This document shows, piece after piece, positions 34,504-45,523 of a stretch of DNA of 64,000 nucleotides (within the stretch, counting starts at the first letter, position 1; each line of letters opens with the position of its first letter). The notes beneath the pieces are model-generated. The model was not told the DNA's origin, searched no databases, and saw only the letters and a program-made list of their open reading frames with translations. The position numbers and the translations under genes are program-made. Origin of the DNA: Agrostemma githago (taxonomy: Eukaryota; Streptophyta; Magnoliopsida; Caryophyllales; Caryophyllaceae); assembly GCA_958450325.1 (NCBI GenBank), contig OY288242.1, positions 1,984,001 through 2,048,000 on the forward strand, read 5' to 3'.

Positions 34504-34532
34504 CCCGTGAATTTCACGGGCACGAAAACTAG
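34504..34532 (+). mobile_element. Helitron 3' terminus
   Basis: A perfect-stem hairpin CCCGTGAATTTCACGGG, then CACGAAAA, then CTAG followed by T. This is the standard Helitron 3' signature (hairpin plus CTRR, insertion before T). The body must lie to the left, probably including the right arm of the inverted repeat. No TC 5' end was identified. Confidence 0.6.
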
Positions 34533-34592
34533 TATTTTATCAAAATTGGGTAGATTTATTGATTCTTTGCCTTTTAGGCTTTCATTTATTAC

Positions 34593-34600
34593 TATAAAAG
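34593..34600 (+). promoter_or_regulatory. TATA box of the cysteine protease gene
   Basis: TATAAAAG, 78 bp upstream of the chosen ATG and only about 60 bp downstream of the Helitron end, so the upstream promoter is transposon-derived sequence. Confidence 0.55.
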
Positions 34601-34677
34601 TTGTATGTGAGTTGCATATAAATAATTCCATCAAGAAAGTAAGACGACAATCAATAAGCATGTTAACTCAATACAAA

Positions 34678-37242
34678 ATGGCATTTAGCTACACAACCTT
34701 GGTCGTGTCATTAATCATATTGTTAGGTTCCCCCACCATGTCAAGTATTCTAGCATCAAATACAACAACTTCAACACGAGAGTTGTTTGAGCAATGGATT
34801 ATTGAGTATGGGCGTGCATATAACACCATTGATGAGAAGGAACATCGTTTCTCGATATTCAAAGATAATTTAGAGTTAATAGAAACTTCTAATAATGTCG
34901 CTAATGGTACGTATACATTAGCCGTTAACGAGTTTGCAGACTTAACTTCCGAAGAGTTTCAAAATACATATACAGGTATCCCGATAATGCCATATATCCA
35001 AAATATATCAAATAGTGAATTTGAATATGAAAATGTGAATGGAGTGCCTGATTCAATCGATTGGAGAGCCAGAGGAGCAGTTACTGGAGTAAAAAAACAA
35101 GGCCAGTGTGGTGAGCATACCAAATACCCGTACTTTTTCGTATGCATTTTTCTTTATATATAGAGTATAATTTAGGACCCCCTCCGAACCACAACTTCGG
35201 TGCGAACCGTCCGAACCTCACTTACACTTTTAGATGCTCCACTTACACTTTTAAAAAAGCCAAAAAAAACTTTCAAGTCGGTCACGACAGGGGTCCGGTC
35301 GGTCACGACAGGGGTCCGGTCGGCCGGCCTGACTACCCAATTTTATTTTTTTTGCATTTCTAAAAGTGTAAGTGGAGCTCCTAAAAGTGTAAGTGAAATC
35401 CCTAAAAATGTAAGTGAGGTTCGGACAGTTCGCACCGAATATTGATTCGCACCGGATCTCACCCCTATTTATATATACACACACGCACATATCACGAAGC
35501 AAATCATGAATAACAAGTTTCAACTAAAATTAATCAAATTTAAAAACTTTTGTTTGGCTATTAATAGTTTGGATATCTCTTGTTTGTAAGAGGCCTTGTA
35601 GGACAATTTGTGATTCTTAGCATTAACTATAAGAACTCGGTTGGTTTAAGGAGTAATGAATCTCATCTATTAGACAAGTGGTCAAATTTTAGATTCTAAA
35701 CACTTGAATAAAAAAATTCAATATTTAAAAAAGTGTACCCATTAAATTTCCTTTATATAAACCCATCGAAAAATCGTTCATAAAACTAAATAAAAATCTT
35801 CAAGAGTAAAATTTATGGGAAAATAGGATTATACACACACAATAATATTGTAGAATAAAGGCAAAGTTGTTGAGCTTTTGTATATATTTACTGAGCTTAT
35901 GCAAGTTTCTAAACTAAGTTGTAAGTTTTTTGGCTTAAACATTTACTTGTGTAGGCCCCGTGCATAAATGCACGGTATACATAAAATTTACTTTATAGCA
36001 TATTAATTAAAGATTTTAAATTGGAGGTATATTAATGTTACATTCCTCAATTTTGAGAAAATAATTTCAAATTGATAAGCCATCAAGGTAATGAGTAAAA
36101 TTAATAAATGTATGATTAGACGAAAATATTATATCTACAAAGTATATTTTTATTATGTTATTCTCATATTTCGAAACATATATATTACTTTTTTTTTATG
36201 AAATAGAAATTGGACTATTTCCACATTTTTATAAAAATTAATGTTTAGATATTCAACTTAAAAAACAAAAACATTATTTAGAAAAAAGAACCGAATATAT
36301 TTTTCTAGTGTGAAGCTAAGAATGACTATACTATAAATTTACCATTTTGATGATTTTATCATCATCCATTAAATAAAATGGGTTATCAATTTATTTTAAA
36401 GTACTCTTTGTTTAACTTCCATCTTTAGAAATAATGCATTTTGGAGGGAAAATTTTGGAAAGTTGTTATTCTTTTAGTATATAAAAATAAGGGATGTGAT
36501 TTAACTTGACAATTTTTTACACTAAAGCTCAAAAAATTTACAGCAGAACGCGAAACCTTTGTGATAAAACTCAAAATCATAAAACCAGTTGTACATAGAG
36601 CTATGTACAACTGACTGTATAATCTTCTCATTGAAATTAATGTATCGGTGTAATTTTGGTACAGGAAGTTGTTGGGCATTTGCTACAGTTGCTGCAGTAG
36701 AAGGAATAACCAAAATCGCGACAGGAAACTTGATTACATTATCCGAGCAAGAACTTATCGATTGTGACAGAAAAGGACGAGATCAAGGATGTAAAGGGGG
36801 TGTAGTTTCATCGGCATATGAGTTCATAATGCAGAATGGCGGACTTGTTTCCGAAGCAAAGTACCCATACAAGGAAAAACAAGAGAACTGCAACTGGGGC
36901 TTCACAACACCACCCGCGGCTAGGATTACAGGTTATAAACATATACCGTACAATGATGAGAACGGACTTGAGAAAGCCGTAGCTAATCAACCCGTTTCAG
37001 TTCATATTGATTCGACTAATTGGCGATTCTACAAGAGTGGAGTATTCACTGATAAATGTGGTACAGTTTTACATCATGCAGTCTTGATAGTTGGCTATGG
37101 AGTAACTCCATCCGGAAAAAAATATTGGATTGCCAAAAATTCATGGGGTCCTGGATGGGGTGAGAATGGATATATAAGGTTGTTAAAGGGTGTAAACCTT
37201 TGTGGACTTGCTATGTTTGGAACTTACCCCACCGCAAACTAG
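34678..37242 (+). CDS. Papain-like cysteine protease (SAG12-type), two exons
   Basis: Exons 34678-35110 and 36665-37242 (GT-AG intron of 1,554 bp) give 336 residues, the normal length for C1A proteases of the senescence-associated SAG12 group. These are made as secreted, vacuole-targeted proenzymes. Visible parts: a signal peptide (about 1-27, hydrophobic LVVSLIILLG); an I29 inhibitor prodomain with the ERFNIN-type helix (EKEHRFSIFKDNLELI); and the mature enzyme from about residue 122. Catalytic residues are Gln143 and Cys147 (QGQCGSCWAF), His282 (HHAV) and Asn303 (KNSWG). The intron falls between QC and SCW, in the codon for Gly145. The usual GCNGG reads GCKGG, and the Asp before the catalytic His is His. 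An upstream in-frame ATG (34660) is possible; 34678 gives the better signal peptide. No KDEL tail is present. The intron holds a foldback MITE. Confidence 0.9.
35174..35466. mobile_element. Foldback MITE in the protease intron
   Basis: The inverted arms are built of TTCGGTGCGAACCGTCCGAA, then repeats of CACTTACACTTTTAG. The right arm has one extra CACTTACACTTTTAG-type unit. ATTT flanks both ends (35170-35173 and 35467-35470). The centre contains two direct copies of GTCGGTCACGACAGGGGTCC. The family is not recognised. The rest of the intron (35467-36664) is AT-rich with no gene, plus a short hairpin at 36591-36612. Confidence 0.6.
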
Positions 37243-37254
37243 ATTTGTCAACTA

Positions 37255-37337
37255 CTCCCATACTATTTTTTGTCTCATTTCATTATAATAATTCTCACAA
37301 ATATTGAGATAATGTGGCAAAAAATAGTGTGAGGGAG
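37255..37337. mobile_element. Tiny Stowaway-like MITE, 83 bp
   Basis: TA-flanked ends: CTCCCATACTATTTTTTGTC and the inverse of the near-identical right end (GGCAAAAAATAGTGTGAGGGAG). It lies 12 bp after the protease stop codon, so it is probably part of the 3' UTR. The stretch 37338-38763 downstream is AT-rich with no gene found. Confidence 0.7.
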
Positions 37338-38763
37338 TATTATTCCTACTATTATTTTTGTATCTCTTTATTAATAAGAATAATCATCCATCCACTTTTC
37401 TTGTTTCCTTTTATTTTGTTTTATGGGTCAAAATCGTCAAACTTTGACAAAAAAGTATGAAGAAAAAAATATTACGGAGTAATAGATAAAACAATAATTT
37501 TTCATTTATTATCGTAATATCTTTGGCAAATTGTAGTTTTCGAGCAAAAAAAGGTAAAAATATGATTAACATGTCATCTCGAAGGCCATGCAAAAGCAAA
37601 TGTAGGAAAAATAGATAGATTGAGGAAATACATAGAAGAATATCACTCAAATTTAATTACTCATATCGTTATATACACAGCTACGTACTGTTTTTGAATT
37701 ATCTATGTGAAATTGGCACTGGCTCTTACTTAATTTACATATATAAATACGTAAATATTATTTGTCATTTTATTTATTAGTTATTATATTTATAATAATA
37801 CGAAGTCGTAGGTAATATTATTGCATGCAAAACTAGTAGATTAATAGTATTAGTTGTTAGAAGTGCAAGACTAATTTATAATGAGAAAAAAAGATGTTTA
37901 ATATTAATTAGATGATTTGTTTTTATTATCTAATTGATTAATCAATATTGGAAATACATATGTGCTTTATATATAGGCGATTATACACGTTAAAGGCATG
38001 CACATATTTATAATATAATAAATGATACTTCCTCCGTGTTTCTATGTTTTATCCATTTAATTAAAATATACAACCTAGATTATTATATAATGGGTAGAAC
38101 ATTAATGGACGAAGTAAGTACAAGTTTCTAGTTTTCAATTCTACGCTTAATGAATGAATTGATTAATTGAAATATGTTTCAACCTTCAATGCAAGAGTTT
38201 ATTAGAGAAGTTTCACTTTCTAATAACAGTAGTAAATACGGAGTATATAAATATAATTTAATGAATATTGATACGAATATGCAGTTGAAGATGTATTTGT
38301 GTGCGAGATACCTTAGTTACTCTTTTAACTATAATGCACATCTATAGTTTAATTTGACGTTTATCGCAGATATTATCTTTCTGAAAACGCATTCACGTAT
38401 GTTGATAATATTTCTTTACTATTAAGCATACTCTTACTTTCGACTGAATTCTATTGTTGCGTAGTCTCACCAATTCATTCGAGCATCCAACTTAGTGTCG
38501 TTATCAATGTCACTAGTTGTTTCAATACTCTTATAAGACTACTACTCTCCCCGTCTCACTAAGATTGTCTTGTATTTCTTTTTGGGAAGATTCTTAAAGA
38601 TTGTCTCATTTCTCAACACTTCCCTTTTTAGTCTATCCCTATCTTTTTGTACAATTTCGTCCCTATCAAGTTAAAATATTTACTATTTTGCCATTACATT
38701 AACCCAGCACTTCACACAACATTATGACTCATCCTCTAAAGGGAGTATCATTGCCTATTTACT

Positions 38764-39277
38764 CAGTGACGAAGCCAGAATCAAATTCTTGGTGGGGCCG
38801 AAACTTAATATTTTCGTCACAAAATTGTTAACGTGTTAATGATTTTTTTATAAACGTGTTTCGTACTAAAATGTACGAAAAATTATAGTTGTACTGTAGA
38901 CCATGTAGTAATTTTTCTCTTAAAAAAAGTTTTTTCAATTTGTTAATAATGTAATTAAATAAATGGGGGAGTTTATTCATTAATAAAAGAGTGAAACATA
39001 TGGGAAAAACACGTATAATGATTAGGTGAAAAGTTTCAAAAGATTTTAAAATAAATAAAAGGAAAAAGAAATATTTAAACAAATAGAAAAAACACATTTA
39101 ACTAGAAGAATGGGGGTTTAAACCCAGGACCTCTCCTGGCCGTGAGGTTACTATATTCTCTCCATCAACCAACTGAGATAGAATGTCAAACATGTATAAT
39201 TGCAATTATTTAATACTTATTCTAAAAAAAGACCCGAGGCCATGGTTCATATTGGCTTTAAGGTAGCTTCGTCCCTG
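38764..39277. mobile_element. hAT-type MITE, 514 bp
   Basis: Ends are CAGTGACGAAGCCAG and the inverse of CAGGGACGAAGCTAC. The 8-bp flanks TATTTACT and TATATACT differ by one base, as expected for an old hAT duplication. The interior has no coding potential. It lies about 300 bp upstream of the GDSL gene. Confidence 0.7.
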
Positions 39278-39582
39278 TATATACTAAATCATCACACCAT
39301 TTTTTTTTTAGTAATTGTGCAAAATTAAATGGGACAAATATTTTTGGACGGAGGGAGCATAAGAGAGGATGAACCCTAAATATGGTAACAACAGCACATA
39401 ATTACTTGACTTTTATATGAAAATCAAATACAGAGAAAAATAAATCAAATATCTCCCGACATTTCCTAATTTTGGAAGATGCATGCACAATATTATATGG
39501 CAAACATATATATGTAGTAGCTCATATATATAACTTACGTATCTCCATGCATAATCACAACTTAGGAATAAAATTAAAAATA

Positions 39583-42296
39583 ATGATGTTCACTCTTATA
39601 TTGTTGGTTATTAGTATTATCCTAGCCACCACCGTCTCGGCGGCTAACTCTTCGCACCCATTCACCGCCGTCTACGTGTTTGGAGACTCGACCGTGGACC
39701 CGGGCAACAATGACTACATGAAAGCCACCCTTTTCCGAGCAGACCATGCACCCTACGGTGTCAATTTTCCCAACCGGGTTGCAACCGGCCGGTTCAGTGA
39801 CGGTCTAATTGCAACAGACTATCTAGCCAAATATCTGGGTCTGAAAGAATTGGTTCCGGCTTATGCTGACCCTGACGTAACTGACCAGGATCTGTTGACC
39901 GGGGTTAGCTTTGCTTCAGCTGGGTCCGGTTTAGATGATCTGACCATTAAGCTTTCTCGTACGATTGGTCTACCGGAACAGATTACCAATTTTGAGGAAG
40001 TTATAGGTAGAATGCAGAAAAGTGTTGGGGTTAATAAAACCGGTTCGACCGTGGAAAATGCCCTGTTTGTAATATCGGTTGGGTCCAATGATATGTTGGT
40101 CAATTACTATGATTTGCCTATTAGGCGCTTGAACTATACTCCGTCTGGTTATTCCGATTTTGTTATTTCTAAACTTCAGCAAGTTATTCAGGTACGTCCC
40201 TCACACGTGAAAACAAATAATTTAACGAATGTATATAGTGCTACCAACGTATATACTCCATCTCATTCACTGGAAAAGCACACTATTCCTTATTTGGTTC
40301 ATTCATTGGAAAAGCACAGTTTCCTTAAATAGAAAGTTTCACCCTTTTAAAAGGCATAAATACCCTTATTACTTACCCCACAACTACTCTCTCTTGCAAC
40401 TACCCCACCACTAAAAGTGGGAGGGATGTTTTTGTAAAGTAGTCCAACTTACCCACTTTCCTTAATATTTGGTCCAAAAGTAAAGCGGGTTTTTCCAGTG
40501 AATGGGAGGGAGTAGTGCTTAAGGCAATATCAACGGTTACGGTTTCATACTAAACTTTTTCATTGACACATCAGTCCACGTTATTAATTATGAAACTTCT
40601 TAATTCTTCTCAATGATAAGAGTTCCATATTTTTTTAATGTGGTCCCCTCTTTTTCTCTCTTTTTATGACATGAAACTGATTTCTAAAGTAATAAACCAA
40701 TTTCATATAAGGAGTTTCTTAAACCATCCCCAAGCAAGGTGGATGGGAAAGTCATAACCCTCAAGGTCATCCTAATTACTAACTATATGAAAGATTAACA
40801 TGACCCAAGGAAGAAAGGGGTCATGGGGATGACCTTTCTTGAGGGAGGTCATGACCTCCTTCAATAATGGGGACCATGGGTGGTTGTCACTCACTCTCTC
40901 ACATTTATTAATATTTTCAACTTATTTTGTATTTCAACTAAATTAAAAACATTTAAAATATTCTTGTAAAAAAAATATAGTATAAAATATACTCTAAAAT
41001 CTTTTTAATATTTATGGGGCTACAAAATAAGCTTCATTTTGATATACTTTATACGAGTATATTCTTTTTGAGGTAAAAATATTTTGCAAACATAAAATAA
41101 TCCTAAAAATTATTATTTTTTTCTCTTGATTTTTAGTGTTATAATAAAAAAAATAGATTAATTAATGTAGTTTCGGGACTATTAATTTGAGTTGGAGATT
41201 ATTACTCGTATTAAATATAGTAACGTTTCATAACTTGATTTTTATAAAAGTTTTTTTTTATTTACTCATTTTAATTTAATACCAAATTAACAAAATTAGA
41301 GTAGTAAAAAAATTATCAAGCTTACAAAATTACAAAATTAAAAATAATAATTCCAAAAGTAAGAGAGGTTTTGGTGGGGTGGAGAATATGAATATGATTG
41401 AATATATTGAAAAGTGAAAAATAATTGGGTTGGTGACCCTAGGTAGGGTATAGATGGGTCAAGATAAATAAAGTAGGATTAAGAGAAAAAATGGGTGGTG
41501 ACCCAATTAACTTGACACTTGCTTGGGGATGGTCTTATTGTCCTTAACAATGGATAAGGAACTCTTTATGGGTTATGAAACTCGATACCATTGGAAGGTT
41601 TAAGAAACCCAATAGGAAAATATCGTATGAAAACATAATATTTTTCTATTGTGTTTCCTAAACCGTTTCTATTGTGTTTCCTAAACCGTTCACACAATAT
41701 TTTCCTATTTTGTTTCCTAAATCTTCAAACAATATTGTTCTATTATGTGTTTCCTAATTGTGAAAATATATCAACACGGTTAATCAAAAGATTAATAATG
41801 AATGGGTTTGACGTTTATTATACAGTCATTATACAAGGTAGGAGGAAGGCGGTTCATGGTAGTGGGACTACCACCACTAGGGTGCTTACCCATCCAAGTG
41901 AGGGTTGATAGGGAGCTGAAGCGCGTTTGTGTGGACAAGCAAAATGCACACGGTGAGCTCCATAACAGGAAGCTTCAAGACCTCCTTAGGACGCAATTGC
42001 CGTCTCATTATCCCAATACTAGTTTTGTGTACGGAGACATCTACACGCCTTTGATGGACATGATTAAGAAGCCGTCTAAATACGGGTTTGAGGTAACACT
42101 GGAAGGATGTTGTGGGACGGGTGTTGTTGAGGCGGGCAGGCTGTGCAATGTCGTCGCTCCAACCTGCCCAAATGCATCCACTCATGTTTTCTTTGATTCC
42201 TTTCACCCAACACAAGCTGCGTTTCGTGTCGTTGCTGATGCATTGGAGACCAATCTAAGGGAATCATCGTCGTCGACGTCCTTCGTGTCTCAATGA
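39583..42296 (+). CDS. GDSL esterase/lipase, two exons
   Basis: Exons 39583-40191 and 41826-42296 with a phase-0 GT-AG intron of 1,634 bp give 359 residues, the usual size for plant GDSL (SGNH) lipases. These are secreted hydrolases that act on ester bonds of lipids, cutin precursors or acetylated sugars; the substrate cannot be told from sequence. Signal peptide about residues 1-20. All four blocks are present: FGDSTVDPGNN with Ser36; GVSFASAGSG (Gly); VISVGSNDM (Asn); and DSFHP with Asp327 and His330. Cysteines in CCGTG, LCN and TCPN fit the family. The tandem ATG at 39583 was chosen because the signal peptide follows at once. A TATATATA run is near 39527. The intron carries a Stowaway and a Tourist-like MITE. 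No disruption is seen. Confidence 0.92.
40256..40512. mobile_element. Stowaway-like MITE in the GDSL intron, 257 bp
   Basis: TA on both sides. The ends CTCCATCTCATTCACTGGAA and the inverse of TTCCAGTGAATGGGAGGGAG form a terminal inverted repeat with two mismatches. Insertion at TA is the Stowaway (Tc1/mariner) rule. Confidence 0.75.
40722..41534. mobile_element. Tourist-like MITE in the GDSL intron, 813 bp
   Basis: Ends are AACCATCCCCAAGCAAG and the inverse of GACCATCCCCAAGCAAG, flanked by TTA (40719-40721 and 41535-41537), the TWA target of PIF/Harbinger elements. The interior is AT-rich and non-coding. Confidence 0.7.
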
Positions 42297-43383
42297 TGTT
42301 CTTTATTTATTTTTCACAAATCTGTATTCAGTTCAATTTGACATCGTTTGTAGATGCCGGATGACTTATTATTAATGATATTGATCTTCATTTCAAAAAA
42401 AAAAATAAAAAAAATAAAACATGTTTTAGAACTATTCCGAGTTTCTGACCTCTCTCCCTACAGCCCCTCCCCCTAAATAAGATAAAAACTCTTTCCTTCC
42501 ATCCTCATCTTTAGGGCTGTCATCTAACAATTCGGTAGTGATAATGTAATCATAGCAAGGGTCACCCCTTGCTACAAGCTGGGTTCGCCGCTGATCAAAA
42601 CAAAATACATATATGGAAATGGGGAAGGTGAATATAGTAATTTAACAAAGTATAGAGTTAGTACTCGTATAAATTAAAAGAAAAGTGAAAATGAATATCT
42701 CCATGATTTTCACGGGATTAAAAAACTAGGTCCCGTTTGTTGAAGAGACGTGCATAAATCTATGTTTAGTGATATTTTTACAAAAAAAAAAATTAAGGTT
42801 ATAATAAATAAAAGACATATCATTGAAATTGTCGATTTATAAGTTCTATAATTTAGTGACATTGTTGAATTGATGAGATTGATTTGTATAATAATCGGCG
42901 GCTACCTACAATTTTGGACCCAATTATTGAAATTGAAATTAAATTCAAAGCGTTTACTATTCGCTTAGGTATGCAAAAATCGATCGACACATATTTTCGA
43001 ACCAACACATACAATGAATGAAAGACTTGGTCGATTATCAAGAATTCGTGCACAAAATTTTGAAACGGATAAACCCGTGAATTTCACGGATCACATACCT
43101 AGTTACTCTATGATTTATCAAACTTTTTCATAGGGTGTTTATTGGCTTTGTATTTTATATATTTTTAAAAAAATTTAACGTGAAAAACGTATATCGAAAA
43201 TACAATGAAATGAGTTTTTTTGTCACAAATTTAATGGCATCATATTATAAATTTCTTAAATCATTTTTTTGTCATTTTTGTTGGCATTAATGACAATTAA
43301 TATGTTAATGTTATAAACCGAGAGAGAAAGAAAAAGTAGAGAGAAAATAGAGCGAGAAATATGTGAGAGAGTTGTCTTATTCA
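42297..43383. other. Intergenic region with Helitron-like 3' ends
   Basis: No gene is seen. After the GDSL 3' UTR there is an A-rich run (42395-42419). Two further Helitron-like 3' ends are present: an imperfect one ending CTAG at 42726-42729, and CCCGTGAATTTCACGG followed by CTAG at 43099-43102. They are in the same orientation as the end at 34532. A purine-rich GAGAGAAAG stretch (43320-43375) precedes the Retand-2 LTR. Confidence 0.55.
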
Positions 43384-44067
43384 TGTTGTTCCGGTATGGA
43401 AACAATTAGACCCGATTCTGAGTTCAGATCTTTTGCTATGATGTTTTAAGTCCTAAAGTGATCAATGCAAGTCTTCTATTGACTCTCCCCTTCCCCTCAC
43501 TCCGATGGTCGAACTTCCCCGGCAGAGATGACCTGCCCTTGCACAAGGAACACACACGGCCCCGGAGGTGTCCGGGGGAACCCTCTCCGATGCCTAAGTC
43601 AGTTCGTGGAATGCCTTAACGAACCTAGCTCGTGAGGAACTAGGTGGCGGTTTTTAGAGTGAGAGTCCAGAGAGAGAATTTCCAACCCCCTTCTTGTGGG
43701 AAATGGAAGAGTATTTATACCTTCCCACAAGAGAGAGGAAGGAGGAGAGAGAGTGGGAGAATGGGTGGATGAGAAGGTGACAAGTGGCTTCACCTCATCC
43801 ACTCATTTCCTCTTACCTTAGGCAAAATGACGGGAAGGTCCCTGGTTTCCCCTGTCCCTGTTGGGCATGCGAACACCTAAGAACCAGGAGGCAGGGAATA
43901 CTGGTCGCCCTGCTCGGCAGGGCGGTGATGCCCTGCCAGGCAGACGGATGCCTTAGAGCGATGGCTTCTTGCTCCGTGACCTGCCTGGTAGGTCCTTTAT
44001 TCCCGGGTCGGGCCGCCCCGGGACCCAAATGGCGGGCGGCCCGTTTGCAGGCTTCCGACCCCCATCA
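43384..44067 (-). repeat. Retand-2 3' LTR, about 0.68 kb
   Basis: Aligns with the Retand-1 LTR. On + it starts TGTTGTTCCGG and ends CCCATCA. The TATA box on - is at 43713-43719 (TATAAAT). The inner edge is set at the TGATGGGGGTCGG start (on -) shared with Retand-1 and may be up to 50 bp off. The 5' LTR is outside the window. Confidence 0.7.
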
Positions 44068-44330
44068 ATTGGCCTTCGCCGGCTAAGGGGAAGCAGGGCT
44101 CTCCTTGGCAGGCGATCTCTTAGGATGGGAGGTTGACTTCTTAGCATTTAATGCGTTGCATGTTCCCAAGGAAGGAAACTCAACTGCATGGGATATGCGA
44201 AGAGTCGGAATGTCTTTCAGCTCATGATTACCTCTTGCAAAGAGAATTTTTGGGCAGCGTGCCTCCTCAGTGATTGGCTCCTCTTCTATTGAAGTGGTTG
44301 GGGTGCCATAAATGGTGTGCTCTACCCTTG

Positions 44331-44337
44331 TATAAAT
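44331..44337 (+). promoter_or_regulatory. TATA box for aORF2 of Retand-2
   Basis: TATAAAT, 73-79 bp upstream of the aORF2 ATG at 44410. Retand-1 has a TATA-like box at the same relative place. Confidence 0.5.
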
Positions 44338-44409
44338 TCCAATCCTTACCACTTCTTACGTTTCATCCTCAATCCATCTTCTAGCTTTTATTTTCCCTTT
44401 ACAAGAACA

Positions 44410-44994
44410 ATGTCTTGGGTTAAGAAAACAGTTCTTCGCTGCGGGGTTCGTGTGGGCACGTTTCGCTTCAAGGGATTTTGGAGATTAAGATATCCAAGGG
44501 CGGCTTTTCTGGCCCTGCGTCGCAGTAGGCGACTTCGACTTCGTTCCTCTCTGAATGCCAGGAGGAGGGCTGCCAGAAGGAAAGTTGCCAGGGCAGGCAA
44601 GCGTCCTATCCGATCTTTATCTCCACCTGGGCTCATGACTGGGCGTTGCTCTGGCTGCTTTGATAGGGGATGCTATACGTGTTTCCTCTGGCTACACCCC
44701 GAGCAATTTGTTCCTAATTGCCCTGAGCTTACTTCATCCCCTGAGTCAGGCCCTTCTTCCTCTGTGAGGAAGACGGGCTGTGGTTCCTGTGACGACGTCA
44801 GGACGGTTCCCTATGGCAGGGACTAGGATATCAGCAGTCGTGACTCCGGGGATAGTGAGGGCCAAGGCTACTCCTCCGGCGGTGGCGAGGAGGACCTCCC
44901 CACTGATCCTTTCAAGGATTCAGATGATTGGGACTGGGGGTCAGCTTTGGATGACAACAGCCCAAGGGATTATTCGGGCCCTGACGATGACTAG
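44410..44994 (+). CDS. Antisense ORF2 (aORF2) of Retand-2: Arg-rich protein with acidic tail
   Basis: ATG 44410 opens a 138-codon frame that stops with TAG at 44824-44826. The same frame then continues for 55 codons to a second TAG at 44992-44994. Residues about 30-75 are very rich in Arg (for example RRAARRKVARAGKR), as in nucleic-acid-binding or nuclear-targeting segments. The part after the first stop is acidic (Asp/Ser/Glu). Both parts are conserved in Retand-1, with stop codons at both of the same places. No known domain is recognised. It has its own TATA box and runs opposite to gag-pol. It may be made as the 138-residue form, as a rare read-through form, or not at all; sequence alone cannot decide. 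Confidence 0.5.
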
Positions 44995-45310
44995 GTCTGC
45001 CCAGGGTTTGCAGGCTGGTGGGTTGAGCCAGAGTTGGGCTCTTTTTTGTACTTTTTCTTTGTTTCAGATGTAACTTGCCCATTTTGGGCCTTTTTCCCTA
45101 ATGAATGAAAAAAGATCAGGCTGCTTGGTTATGTTTTTTTTTTTGAATGAATGCGGGGGTGACGTCATTGGGTGATCATCCCTCTGACATCCTTTGTTTT
45201 TTCGAGGCCTTTCTTGGGAAGAGGCGAGCGGTTCATGTTCAAAATGTGACACGTGGGGTAGTTTTTTGGGGAAGTACTATCAGAGAGGCGGCCCTTCGAC
45301 TTCCTGGGCT
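44995..45310 (+). other. Spacer between aORF2 and aORF1 of Retand-2
   Basis: Probably the aORF2 3' UTR followed by the aORF1 promoter. TATATAAG is at 45311-45318, 206 bp before the aORF1 ATG. Confidence 0.5.
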
Positions 45311-45523
45311 TATATAAGCCTCTCTCCTCCCCCTATTTCTCTTTTTCTCACTTTTCAAATTCAAAAAACCCTCTTTATTCCTTCGCTGTTTGATAACTCT
45401 TTTCTCAAGACTGAGAAGCTTCTTCCGTCGGATTTTCACGCGGCGATCACCGTCTCTAGGTTAGAATCTCGCCCCTAAAACTCTTTTCTTTTTAGTTTCT
45501 TCACATTTTCTCTTCTTGAATCA

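Noticed and set aside
35955..35980. Possible Helitron 3' hairpin (CCGTGCATAAATGCACGG) in the protease intron
   Set aside because: No CTRR motif follows within the expected 10-12 bases.
36591..36612. Short perfect hairpin before the protease 3' splice site as a regulatory RNA
   Set aside because: A 9-bp-scale hairpin in AT-rich intron sequence is not enough evidence.
39110..39185. tRNA-like stretch (TTTAAACCCAGGACCTC) suggesting a tRNA or SINE
   Set aside because: No cloverleaf could be built by eye, and it sits inside a hAT-type MITE with clear ends.
38545..39357. Stowaway MITE with the hAT MITE nested inside it
   Set aside because: The left end TACTCTCCCCGTCTC and right end GGACGGAGGGAG are only loosely inverse and the right TA is missing, so the call is too weak.
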